From positions 60,210,759 through 60,274,758 of the forward strand of contig NC_087063.1 of NCBI RefSeq assembly GCF_963678635.1: DNA of 64,000 nt. The letters are read 5' to 3'. Shown here one piece after another: positions 1 to 9,441 of the stretch. The notes below the pieces were generated by a model that searched no databases, was not told where the DNA came from, and saw nothing but the letters and a program-made list of their open reading frames with translations. A program made the translations under genes and the position numbers. The stretch's first letter is position 1. Each line of letters opens with the position of its first letter. The DNA is from Symsagittifera roscoffensis. Lineage: Eukaryota > Xenacoelomorpha > Acoela > Convolutidae.

Positions 1-388
1 GGACGTTGGTCTTGGGACATTGGTCTTGGGACACTAGTCTGGGGATACTAACAAGAAGCACTGGGACAACACTGAATAATAGGAAGGGGGCACAAAAAGA
101 GTACTAAGTCAGGTTGAAGTAACCAATTGTAAGATCATATTCCCTATCCTATCCTAACACATAAAATCTTCAGGAGCTTAAGAAAAGTTGTTTTCAGCAA
201 ATTGTCGATTTCTTTTTAGAAAATTTTTTTATTTAAAGAGGTTTTAACTTTAGAGTAGAATTTTGTAGGTAGTAATACTGTAAATAGTAACAATTGTAAA
301 TAATGAGGCGGAGCAGAGTACCGGTAGCTGAGAAGAGATCTACCGAAGCGAAGACCAAGTATAACTCGTCGCTACGTAAAAAACATCA
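1..388 (+). other. Copy A 5' leader with short tandem repeats
   Basis: This is non-coding sequence upstream of gag. Positions 1-45 hold about three copies of a 15-bp unit around TTGGTCTTGGGACA, and the rest is AT-rich. The LTR end and primer-binding site are not identifiable because the window starts inside the leader or at the LTR edge. Confidence 0.5.
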
Positions 389-1414
389 ATGGGTCCGAAG
401 ATAACAAAGAAGAACTTTTCAGTTAGTATGGTCAGCACGAGGAGTACCACGGAGAACAAAGCAAAAGAGGGCATAGAAGAGGAACGAGTAGAACCCACCA
501 TCGAGATTGATCTAGAGACACCTGATCAAAGTGTGGATGAAGCAGGAAAGAAGACGACAGAGTCAACTCCAATGCCTAATGCGGAAGAACCCAACCCGAA
601 TCCCATAGAGTTCTCACCGATAGACAACGCGGAAGATACAACAGGCAACACGCAAGGAACAGTGAAGGATGAGTCTCAAAAGAGAACGTCTTTTACTGAA
701 AGATTAGCAATGATGGTCGGAATGAGATCGAAGGACGCAGCAGTGGAGGAGACGAAGGTTGAGAAAAGCAAAACATTCGGAACAGTATCCACGAGAACGA
801 CAGAGACGGACCAGAACGAGGGTCAGAGAAAATCGGGACCAACAATCAACTACAGGACAACAACGGACCATGGAACGACAACTCTTGAGTTAAGCGACTT
901 GATGGCGAAACTAGATCAGATAGATGAGAAACTGAAGCACAGCGAAGAGGATAGAAATATGATAAAGAAAGAAATGAGACACAACAAACATGAGTACTTG
1001 GACAACTATTTCCATCTAGCGAGAGCGACGGAGGAAAAGCTTCAGAAGATGTCTGACAAAATAGAAACCACTGATGAAGAGCGAGAGAAGAACATCAGAA
1101 AGGACATGCAGGAAATGAAGCAGCGATATGACGCAGTGAATTGCCAGTTAGGGAGTTTGGAAACGAGAATGGATACGATGAGTAGGCTGAGAGCTCAAGT
1201 GCAATACAGACAGGCTGAGAGCTCAAGTGCAATACAGACAAAGCTAGACGATATTCTTAGGAATTCAACACAACAAGACAGGCCAGCTGCAGAGAGGACA
1301 CAAGGTAATAGAGTGGGTTTCGTGGAGCCTCAAAGGAACAAACGACAGTCAACACCGTTACCAGCAACCCGGGAGGCCGCGATTATGGCACCGGTGGGGG
1401 CAGGGCCATTATAA
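389..1414 (+). pseudogene. gag: Copy A Gag, N-terminal part (coiled coil)
   Basis: The product is the N-terminal part of the capsid precursor. It starts at an ATG and is 341 codons long. The first 170 residues are charged and low in complexity, rich in E, T and K. Residues about 170-290 form a strong coiled coil (DLMAKLDQIDEKLKHSEEDR onward), matching the coiled-coil segment of Gag in copies B and C. In copy C this part is continuous with the capsid/nucleocapsid part, so the stop at 1412-1414 and the move to another frame are best read as a frameshift lesion. A 28-bp direct duplication lies inside the coiled coil (1184-1239). Confidence 0.7.
1184..1239 (+). repeat. 28-bp direct duplication in copy A gag
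   Basis: The unit beginning AGGCTGAGAGCTCAAGTGCA is present twice, at 1184-1211 and 1212-1239, as perfect copies. Since 28 is not a multiple of three, the two copies are read in different frames, and the present open frame depends on the duplication. Confidence 0.9.
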
Positions 1415-1425
1415 AGAATGAAACA

Positions 1426-3273
1426 GTGAACACAACCAGTGGTCCAGGGGACTCCACGACTCACAACAACGTGGGACCGGATGCCATGACTTGGGCAAGC
1501 ACCTGGGAAATGATGAACAGGACGCTAGAAGCCTTCGCCACGAGGAACACCGACTCGAGTGACAGAGGAGGCAACAAATCCAGGAAAACCTTCAAGAAAC
1601 CGAAGGAGTTCAAAGATGATTCAGATGGATGCATTGACACTTGGGTAGAAGTCCTGAGGTTGCACTTAGAACAAGACAATTTGAACGATGAGAGGCAAGC
1701 ATGCACAGCGATACTGAGCAATCTGGAAGGCACGGCATTGAAATGCGTGGTTGCGAAGAAAGAAGAGGAACGCGACGCAGCGGACAAAATCTTTGAAATA
1801 TTGTTAAATAGATTCGGCTCAGGCATGAAGGGTCATCAAGCGATGATGCGATTTGAGAAGAGGAGACAAAAGGACGATGAATCGATTGACAGGTTCCTAG
1901 ATGATCTTGAGAGCTTGAGAAGAAGGAGTGACCCGGAAGAATCTACCAATCGAAGGAACTTCAGTATCGCCTCAAAGTTCATTGATGGGGTGAAGAGTGA
2001 TGACTTGAGAACGATGTTAGCAACGTACTACACATTGTCGAAATACAGTGCACCAACTCCAGAAGAGATGAGGCAGAAGTCAAGAGAGTACATGTTGATG
2101 AAACCCAAGAAATACTCGTACTCAGACAACAGGAACACACAAGGGGGAAGTCAGCCACAGAGGTCGTCATGGTACAAGCCCAGAGATGACATGGACAAAC
2201 GCAGGTCATGTGCTAACTGCGGGTCGGCGGATCATCATGTGGCGGATTGCACGACATACAAACAGGGCATGAACAGTTTGGGATATGCACCCGATGAAGA
2301 AGATATGAGCCAGATGAAAGAACACGAGTTCTATAGTGGCTTGATCATCAAAATAGGTGCAAGATGCTTCTTCTGCAACCAAGAGGGGCACTTCAGGATG
2401 GACTGTCCGTTGTTTTGGGAAGCGGTCAAGAATCAGAGTCATCCAAAACACAAGTTGGCGCTAGCAGCGGTACAGAACCAGAGAAACAGACAAGGTGAAT
2501 TTGAGACAAAAGACCTAGAAAGACCAAATGCGGAGCTACCGACGAAAACAGTGAAAGCTGTAACACAATGTAATAGTGCAGTAGAGGCCACGGCGAAGAA
2601 CGCACAAGAAATAGATTATGAGAAGGCGGCAACGGAGGCCATTAACAAAGTGAAACAAGACCTAGCAGCGAAAGAAATAGAACAACGACTGAAGCAAGAA
2701 ATCCAAAGACAGAAGATGAACGAAGCATTAAGTTGCTCACAGACAATACCAGAAGCTGCTGAGGGGTCGACAAAAAATGGAAATTGCAACACGGTAAAAA
2801 TGGTTACAGGAAAGCCATTTGGCATAACAAAGATTGGGGCAAGAATAATGTCAATAATCACTGTGGGCGGCCACGAAGTAACGAGAAACTTAAGCGAACC
2901 AAGTGACCAGACAATAATGCACATTGATGTGTACGCAGATTACTTGAGTTGTATAAGTCCACAAACGACTTCTAGAGCGTTGAGAGCACTACTCACGAGA
3001 GGGGGTAGCAAATCGGTACGTGTTGATAACAGGTACACAGAAGCTTATGGTCCACATGAAGTGATGCTAAATATAGATGGAATCAACATGTATACCAAAA
3101 CAATGATAACATGTGATGAAGACTTAATTGGGAAAATCTACGTGGGAAGAGAAGAGTTGAAAGTGAGATCGATCGGACACTGCGCCATGCTTGAAGAAGT
3201 TGCGATGCACATCGGGACAGAGGCAGATGTGACAGGACATGTGTTAGACATAAGTGGCAAAAAGACTCAGTAA
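1426..3273 (+). pseudogene. gag: Copy A Gag, capsid and nucleocapsid part, leading into protease
   Basis: Residues about 55-210 are a retrotransposon capsid-like region, with KEFKDDSDGCIDTWVEVLRL and an R-rich segment typical of gypsy Gag. Two zinc knuckles follow: CANCGSADHHVADC near residue 262 and CFFCNQEGHFRMDC near residue 315, both CX2CX4HX4C. A Lys/Glu-rich helical linker leads to the region before the protease. The frame starts at a GTG and is open further upstream, so the real product probably came from the 389 start before a frameshift. It ends with TAA at 3271-3273, just before the protease motif. Copy B has a sense codon there, so I read it as a nonsense mutation and not as a programmed stop. 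Confidence 0.85.
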
Positions 3274-4443
3274 CGTGGGTTACTCGATACGGGAGCAGTC
3301 TTGAGCGTCATATCAATCGAAACTTGGGAACGAATGGGCTTTCTTGTGGTGGAAAACCTAGATGAGTCTGACCAATTTATTTTAGGCAGAGACTTCATCA
3401 GGAACTTTGATGTAGCGATTGATCTAAACAACGCAATGTTCAGGATACGGAACCCGGATAGGAGGTACGCAATCAAACCGGTAAATTTAATAATGGCAAA
3501 TGAAACCAAAGCACCGGTATTCTTGAGTAGGAGGGTGAGGCCAAAGGCGAACGAGGCGGCGATTGTAAGCTTACGAATGAAAAATTACAATGAACTATGT
3601 GACAACAAGCAGGTATGTGTAGTCCCAAACCCAAATAGTCAAAGTGCTGCTGTTTTAGGAAGATCCTTCTCGATTACGAAGAGCGGCCTCTGCGTGAGTG
3701 TCTTGTTGAATACCCTTGACATGCCAATCACGATACAGAGAGGGAGGAAACTGGGATATGCTTTACCTGTTAAAACTCGATATGAAATGACTGAAAACCA
3801 TAAACAAAATGAAGTGGTTGATTGTCCCAACCATATGGACAAAATTTGTATCTTGAGACGATTGAATAAAATAAAAGATTCATCAGGTCTTGTGAAGTCA
3901 CTTAAGTCAGAGACGGACGATGGACTATCGAGCTGTTCGAATTTCCCGGAACGGCCCACATTAGACGAAATACAGGGTGATAAACCGGTCCTACCGGATA
4001 TTGAACACTTAAGGGGCAAGTTCACGGACGAACAGCTCGAAGCCATCAAGGACGTACTAGAGCGGAACGAAGAAGTTTTTTCAAGACATAAGGCAGACAT
4101 CGGGTGCTGCAATTTCGTTGAACATGAAATAGAACTTGAGGAAAACGTAATACCGCACAGGGAGGGGGCGAGGCGCATGACCCCACACAAATCGGATGCG
4201 TGTAGAAAGGAGATTGAAACGCTACTAGAGTATGACATGATAGAACCATCCAAATCACCGTGGGCGTGTGGAGTAGTGATGGCCAAAAAGAAAGGCGACC
4301 AGTTGAGGTTTTGTTGTGACTTTCGATACCTGAACTCCGTCACGGTGAAGGATGCCTATCCCATACCTAGGATTGATGAGAGCCTCTCGAAGTTAGGTGA
4401 TGCAAAATTTTTTACGACTCTTGATTTAGGCTCGGCTTTTTAG
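3274..4443 (+). pseudogene. pol: Copy A protease (internally deleted) and N-terminal reverse transcriptase
   Basis: The aspartic protease motif LLDTGAVLSV follows directly after the TAA at 3271. Compared with copy B, about 45 residues between WERMGF and LVVENL are missing, so the protease fold is incomplete. ILGRDF marks the end of the protease. RT begins with the EHEIELEE...PHREGARRMTPHKS region, followed by FCCDFRYLNSVTVKDAYPIP and FFTTLDLGSAF. TAG at 4441-4443 replaces a Trp codon found in copy B (GSAFWQVPLR). The frame is the same as the upstream gag part and the downstream RT part. Confidence 0.88.
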
Positions 4444-6114
4444 CAGGTACCACTCAGGAAGCAGGACAGGGACAAGACAGGGTTTGCCTGCGAGTTGGGT
4501 CTGTTTCAATGGAAACGGATGCAGTTTGGACTTTGCAATGCCACAGCCACGTTTCAGCGGTTGATGGCACACGCGCTGATAGGCGTGACGAAGAAGTATG
4601 GCAATCTGGTAATGTGCTATGTGGATAACGTGGTAATAGCGACACCCACACTAGTAGACCACATTGAAAGACTTGACGAAGTATTTGCGTGTATGAAGAG
4701 GTCGGGGCTGAAGTGCAAACCATCAAAGTGTGAGATACTCAAGGACTCGATAAAGTACTTGGGGAGGATAGTGGACAAACACGGCATCAGACCAGACCCA
4801 GACGCAGTAGAGGCAGTTCTGACTTGGAAATTGCCGAAAACGGAACACCAATTGATGAGCTTTCTGGGTTTTGCAAACTACTATAGGGAATTTGTCAAAG
4901 GCTACGCAGACAAAGTTTATCCGATGCAACAGTTAATGAGGCACAAGGGCAAGAAGTTCACGTGGAATAACGCAGCAGAAGAGTCATTTCAGAAAATAAA
5001 GAAAGAGTTGTGCGAGGCACCAGTACTAGGGATGCCAACAGTGAAGGGGATGAACGTACTGGATACGGACGCGTCGGTAGTAGCGATATCTGGAATTCTC
5101 CACCAAGAACAAGAGTGGAACGGGAAGACAGTCTTGAGATCGATAGCGTACGGGAGCAAAGTCCTAAGTGACACAGAAATGAAGTACGGAGCACCGAAGG
5201 CAGAGATGTTCGCGGTGGTTACCTTTGTCGAGAAAAATAGGGCATACCTAGGCAGCGAGCCATTCAAGTTGCGAGTCGACAACCGGGCACTAAGCTGGCT
5301 GAAAACGTACTCAATGGACCAAAGTTACATTGGGAGGTGGATAGTTCGCCTGGACGGATACAATATGATAATTGAGCACAGAACACGAGACAAACATCAA
5401 AATGCTAACAGCTTGAGCAAGAAGACGGAGTTCTACGAGAGACAAGAACAGAGGGAGGCAGATAGACCTGAAATCAAAGATGGCTTCTCCTTCATGGACA
5501 AGGAAACGTATGACAGTCTTCCTCTCACGAGATGGTTGTGCAAATCAGGCAAACCGATAGAAGATCACCCCGAGTTACCAAAGGAAACCACGAAAAAAAC
5601 AATCTTAAGAAAGAACCGAGGGATGCCTATAGGAATATTGCTTAAGTCAAAGTTCGTGAGGGAGACGCTCAAAGCAAAAGGCTACGATCTCAACCAAGTA
5701 GAAACGGGGGAAGCACAAATAGACGAGGACTTAAAGGGGTTACTCGAGAGACTAACAGATGATAAGCCCGTGAGTCAAGAAAACTGTAGAGAGGAACCTG
5801 AGGTCACAATACTGCGGAAGAACGGAACAGCTAGTGATAGAAACACCTCGCAGGTGACTAATCTAGATGGGAAGGAAGTGGTGCAGTCACTGGTTGAAAA
5901 GATCCCAGCTGAATTACTTGAGCAGACTAGAGTCAGGAGAAAGAGAGTGGAATTCAAGGAAGAAGCTGAATACCTGGGACCAGGTCAAGAGTCCGGGGAG
6001 CGGTCCACGTCCACAGAAGAAGAAAACATGAAGGAGAAAATTTGTTCGGGGAGTGTGAAATGTGGGATGTGGATTCGGAGGCGAGCAGTGACAATCAAGA
6101 TAGTCTCTGCATGA
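4444..6114 (+). pseudogene. pol: Copy A reverse transcriptase and RNase H, altered active site YVDN
   Basis: The RT palm and thumb continue from QVPLR through LFQWKRMQFGLCNATATFQR to the active-site motif. That motif reads CYVDNVVIATPT (codons 4618-4629), where the copy B family has CYVDDVVIATPT. The second catalytic Asp is therefore Asn and polymerase activity should be lost. The connection region KYLGRIVDKHGIRPDP follows. RNase H has VLDTDASVVAISG, the Glu in AEMFAVVTF and the Asp in RVDNRALSWL, so its acidic residues look intact. A charged tether of about 200 residues follows with no named domain. The frame ends at 6114 and homology continues in another frame from about 6042, so a frameshift lies here. 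Confidence 0.9.
5991..6054 (+). promoter_or_regulatory. Two GTCCGGGGAG-type motifs between RNase H and integrase (copy A)
   Basis: GTCCGGGGAG lies at 5991-6000 and GTTCGGGGAGT at 6044-6054, the latter behind a T-rich run. Copy B has two exact cores in the matching place (33040-33050 and 33152-33162, minus strand). The same core sits at the edge of the 3' LTRs. They may be polypurine-tract-like or other cis-acting sites. The function is inferred. Confidence 0.4.
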
Positions 6115-7145
6115 TATTGGCAGAAGAAAAGATTAGACACCAGGACAGGGAACTACAAACAGATCCGTCCTCAGGAACCTTCAACTTGGACATGCAGGAG
6201 ATACGAGGTGGTGAAGAACTTGAAAAGAGTGCAGTTTCGAGGAAGCCATTCAGGGAGCTATCATGCAATTCGAATGTGAGAACAAATCTGGTGCCGGAAG
6301 ACGACATGAAGGTGGTGAGAAGGATAGTATGCGTGAAGCTGAATGACGACGTCCACAACCCTGGGGAGATGAATGGGCAGATCATGGCGCTGAATGAACT
6401 TGTCAGAGCGAGATACAGGCTGTCGGACCTGGTAAGAGCCCAGAAGAATGACAAGATGACAAGCAATCTCTCCAAATGGATCCGAACGGAGTCTAAGGAG
6501 AAAGGGGAACTTGAGTAAGACAGCTACAAGATCCTGAGCCAGTTCTACAAAGAGAGGAAAGAGTTACTCTATCACACGGCTGATGGGGTTGTAGCATGCA
6601 AGAGAAAAGAAGAAGACAAGATATTACACAAGCACAACCTCATCATACTACCACAATTATATCAGACAGAGGTGCTGTTCAGATCACATGATCAAATGGG
6701 GCACCAGGGGATAGACAAAGTGCAACAAAGAATACTTCACAGGTTCGATTGGCCAGGATTTAGGAAAGCCTGTGAGAGGTGGGTGAATGCATGCCTGGCA
6801 TGTTTGCAAGTGAAAGACCCTAGGAAGATGAAATTCCCACTCAAGTCGGTGGAAAGCTCTGAATTTAACGAAATGGTGCAAATAGACCATCAAAAGATCT
6901 GTATGACGGACTCAGGGTATAACCAGATACTGGTTATAATTGATCACTTCACAAAGCTGGCAGAGGCGGTGCCGTGTCAAACAGCTTCGGCAGAGGAGAC
7001 TTGTGACCACTTGATAACCCATTGGATATCAAGGTATGGTTGTCCAATGACTTTTCAGTCAGACAACGGCAAAGCCTTTGTGGGGGACTTGACTAAGGAA
7101 TTAATGAAGAGGTCACACATAGCTCAAGCACACCCAACTACCTGA
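6042..7145 (+). pseudogene. pol: Copy A integrase: zinc-binding and catalytic core
   Basis: The frame runs from 6042, with one TAA at 6516-6518, to a TGA at 7143-7145. The N-terminal HHCC zinc module is visible as SHDQMGHQG and CLACLQVKD. The catalytic core has the Asp in MVQIDHQKI (6885-6887) and the Asp in FQSDNGKAF (7062-7064). The Glu in GLVERQNRT (7170-7172) lies just after the stop. The spacing gives D,D-35-E, as expected for retroviral-type integrases. Copy B has a sense codon at both stop positions (Glu and Tyr), so both stops are mutations. Confidence 0.9.
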
Positions 7146-8354
7146 CACCCTCAGACCAACGGACTGGTAGAGAGACAGAACAGAACGTTGGTGAACATGC
7201 TAAGGGTAAACTGCTCTAGATACATGACGGACTGGGATAAGTATCTGCCTCAAGTCGTAGGGGCATACAACAGTACTCAACACTCAACGACGGGAATCAG
7301 CCAATTCATGATGTTGACAGGCAAAGAGAGAGCGATGCCCCTGACGTTATTTTACCCGGAGTATGAAGGAAAGAGGACGTCACCTCAAGCTTACGTGAAA
7401 GAGGCGATCAGGAGACAGCAGGAAATTAACGAGCTGTGCAGGAGGAACACTGCGCAGGCACAAATGAGACAGCGCAAGAAATATGATGAAAAAATATTAC
7501 AGGCGAAACCATATGAAGTGGGCCAGTATTTGTGGGTTTTCCAGAATGTGATACCGCCCAAGGGGACGAAGAAACTACTCAAGAAATGGAGAGGACCATT
7601 CATGATAACTGAAGTACATCAACAAGGACAGTTCTACCGCTTGAGTACTGGGCGAGCGGCACATTATGAGAACCTGAAGCCTCATATCCCATCCCCAGAG
7701 GACTGGTGTGTACCAAAAGACACGGAGGGACTAGAGTACCTACTGGTGGAACCAGCATGTGAAGTGAACGAGAAAGGCACCAGAGATAAAAATGATGGCA
7801 ATGAAAACTTGAGTTTGGATGACAACGAAAAAATAGACGCGGACTCTGAAGCGGAATCTTTTGTGGAGGAGGATTGGAACGATTCGGATCAAGGTGAGGT
7901 GCCGAAGTGGACAGAACCAGACTTGTCAATAGCAGCGGGGACAAGGAGTGGCAATCGCAAACGCACAGGCATGAGGTACAACAGGTACGGAGACGATTTC
8001 CTGATCGACAAGATAAAGCCCGATGACCTAAGCAGAGAACTAACAAGTGTGGGCGAGCTGGCGGCAGATGGTGAATGGCAGAGCATCAATGATAATGAAC
8101 ACTATCCAGAGGAAGACCACTTGACGCCGGAGCGGGAGACGGATTTAGAACAGAGCGAGATAGAGAGGAGGGAAAATATGAACCTGAGGATATTAGAATG
8201 GATGCGCGTTGTCAAGGACGAAAGCGAGGAAGGACATAGCACACAGCAAGTTGACATATCAGCGGGGAAGTACATGAAAACGGAGGATCCTCTTTTCGGC
8301 TGGACGGCAACAGACAGCCCGCTCGACATTCCGCCGGATAATTCAGACCCAGCA

Positions 8355-8428
8355 TCATCGACGGGGACGTCGATAAATATTTTTGTCCGGGGAGTGGGGG
8401 TAGGACTTACCCACACCGAAAATTTGAT
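8355..8428 (+). promoter_or_regulatory. 74-nt block conserved at DNA level, with hairpin, inside pol (copy A)
   Basis: The block differs from copy B (30536-30609, minus strand) at only about 5 of 74 bases by eye, including silent sites, while flanking protein is far more diverged. It holds TTTTTGTCCGGGGAGT followed by GTGGGGGTA-GGACT-TACCCACAC, which can fold as a stem of about 9 bp with one mismatch and a 5-nt loop. A cis-acting RNA or DNA role (packaging, central priming, splicing) is inferred and not shown. Confidence 0.5.
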
Positions 8429-8544
8429 GATAAAGAAACTCAGAGAAGTGAGAGAAAAGTGCGGACTGGAAATGGAAGGGGAAGAGGCCGAGCCTACCAT
8501 AGGACGGAATTTCAAAACGAAGTTTGAAATACCAAACAAATACT

Positions 8545-8996
8545 CAGAGAATATCCTGATAACGGATAGTGACTTCATTCTGTCAGACAGGACTAGCGAA
8601 ATCTGTATCACGGCGGACATGAGTTTTAAATCAAGACTGGAAGCAGACTTCAAGAGAGAATACCAGAACGTGGAGTTTCTGTTTAGACAGAGACCGGGAC
8701 TGGGAGGAATGGCCGCGCTTCCACCATCAGTAGAACAAGTCCCGGGCAAATATCTGTGCTTCCTAGTGACGAGGGTCAATGACAGAAACACGATCGATCC
8801 TGAACACGTGATTTTGGCACTAACGAGACTACGAGACTTCATGATTGAAAGAGGGATAACGGAGGTCTCAATGCCGGTGTATGACCCGAACAGGGGGAAA
8901 TTGAGCCCGAGGGAATTGTACGCTATCCTACACGTGGTCTTCGCAGAAACTGAGATAATGGTGCATCTTCACCAGAAATACTACTTGAGCATCGCC
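8545..8996 (+). other. Macro-like (TARG1/OARD1-type) domain at Pol C-terminus, copy A
   Basis: The order of motifs matches the ADP-ribosyl-glutamate hydrolase branch of macro domains. A beta strand with an Asp (ILITDSDF) comes first, then a strand with CITADMSF and a helix with DFKREYQNVEFL. GKYLCFLVTR stands where the family has a Tyr-Leu-Ile-Thr-Lys strand. A helix LALTRLRDFMIERG is followed by the strand ITEVSMPVYD where the family has LSMPRIGCGLD, and a last helix and strand (YAILHVVFAETEIMVHL) close the domain. The glycine-rich GAG(I/V) loop and the GCGLD loop are not conserved, and the catalytic Lys aligns with Arg, so hydrolysis is doubtful. The domain could bind ADP-ribose or be structural. 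The assignment is from pattern memory only. Confidence 0.6.
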
Positions 8997-8999
8997 TGA

Positions 9000-9426
9000 G
9001 TCGGGTACGCGGGGGTCTTGAGTGGGGCATGAGGGAAGAATCTCGAGTTAGGTGTGGGGGTACAAAACAGGTAGAGAATTTTAGAGGTGATTGGCATGAC
9101 AATTAATATTTTAAATGATTGATGGTGCTAAAACTTAAAATGAATCTACATGTTTTTAGAAAATTTCCAATTGAACTATTTTAAATAGGACGGAAAGGAA
9201 AGGGTTTTAACTATAATAGTAAAGGGGGTTTTTAGGTTAGGAACACCACCTGCTAGTCTAAAAATGGAGTGTTATTTTCAGATTGATTTGGTAAAGTCAA
9301 GTTGACTGCTCAACTGTATTCAATTGAAGAAAGAGAACACAAGTTGAACGACACCTCAAGAAGTAATACTCAAGTTGCTCAGGTAATACTCAAGTTGCTC
9401 AGGTAATACTCAATACTCAAGATCAT
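9000..9426 (+). other. Spacer between Pol and ORF3 (copy A), with possible splice acceptor
   Basis: This stretch is non-coding and AT-rich. TATTTTCAG at 9273-9281 fits the nematode UUUUCAG 3' splice site and lies about 160 bp before the first ORF3 ATG. Copy B has CTCTTTTCTAG at the matching place (29654-29664, minus strand). ORF3 could therefore be expressed from a spliced or trans-spliced subgenomic RNA. This is inference. Confidence 0.4.
9363..9420 (+). repeat. Short tandem repeat just upstream of ORF3
   Basis: The unit GTAATACTCAAGTTGCTCAG occurs twice in perfect tandem, with partial third copies of TAATACTCAAG on both sides. It directly precedes the start of ORF3. No function is evident. 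Confidence 0.8.
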
Positions 9427-9441
9427 TTGGAAATTACGGAA

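Larger units (their letters stand above)
7188..8999 (+). pseudogene. pol: Copy A integrase C-terminus fused to acidic linker and macro-like domain
   Basis: The frame is unchanged from the catalytic core; the numbering used here starts after the TGA at 7143. Residues 1-175 are the integrase C-terminal region, with the GPY/F-type module at KKWRGPFMITEV and the closing GRAAHYENLKPH. Residues about 190-380 are a long acidic linker of low complexity. Residues about 385-410 are FVRGVGVGLTHTENL, encoded by an unusually conserved DNA block. Residues about 452-600 resemble a macro domain. The frame ends naturally at TGA 8997-8999, at the same point as in copy B (YYLSIA against YYLSIG). A 400-residue extension after integrase with a folded domain is not standard for gypsy Pol. 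Confidence 0.8.

Noticed and set aside
1-45. Primer-binding site of copy A
   Set aside because: The TTGGTCTTGGGACA repeats hold TGG triplets, but there is no LTR end in the window to anchor a tRNA match.
3271-3273. Programmed read-through stop between Gag and protease in copy A
   Set aside because: Copy B has a sense codon at the same place, and copy A has other plain nonsense mutations.
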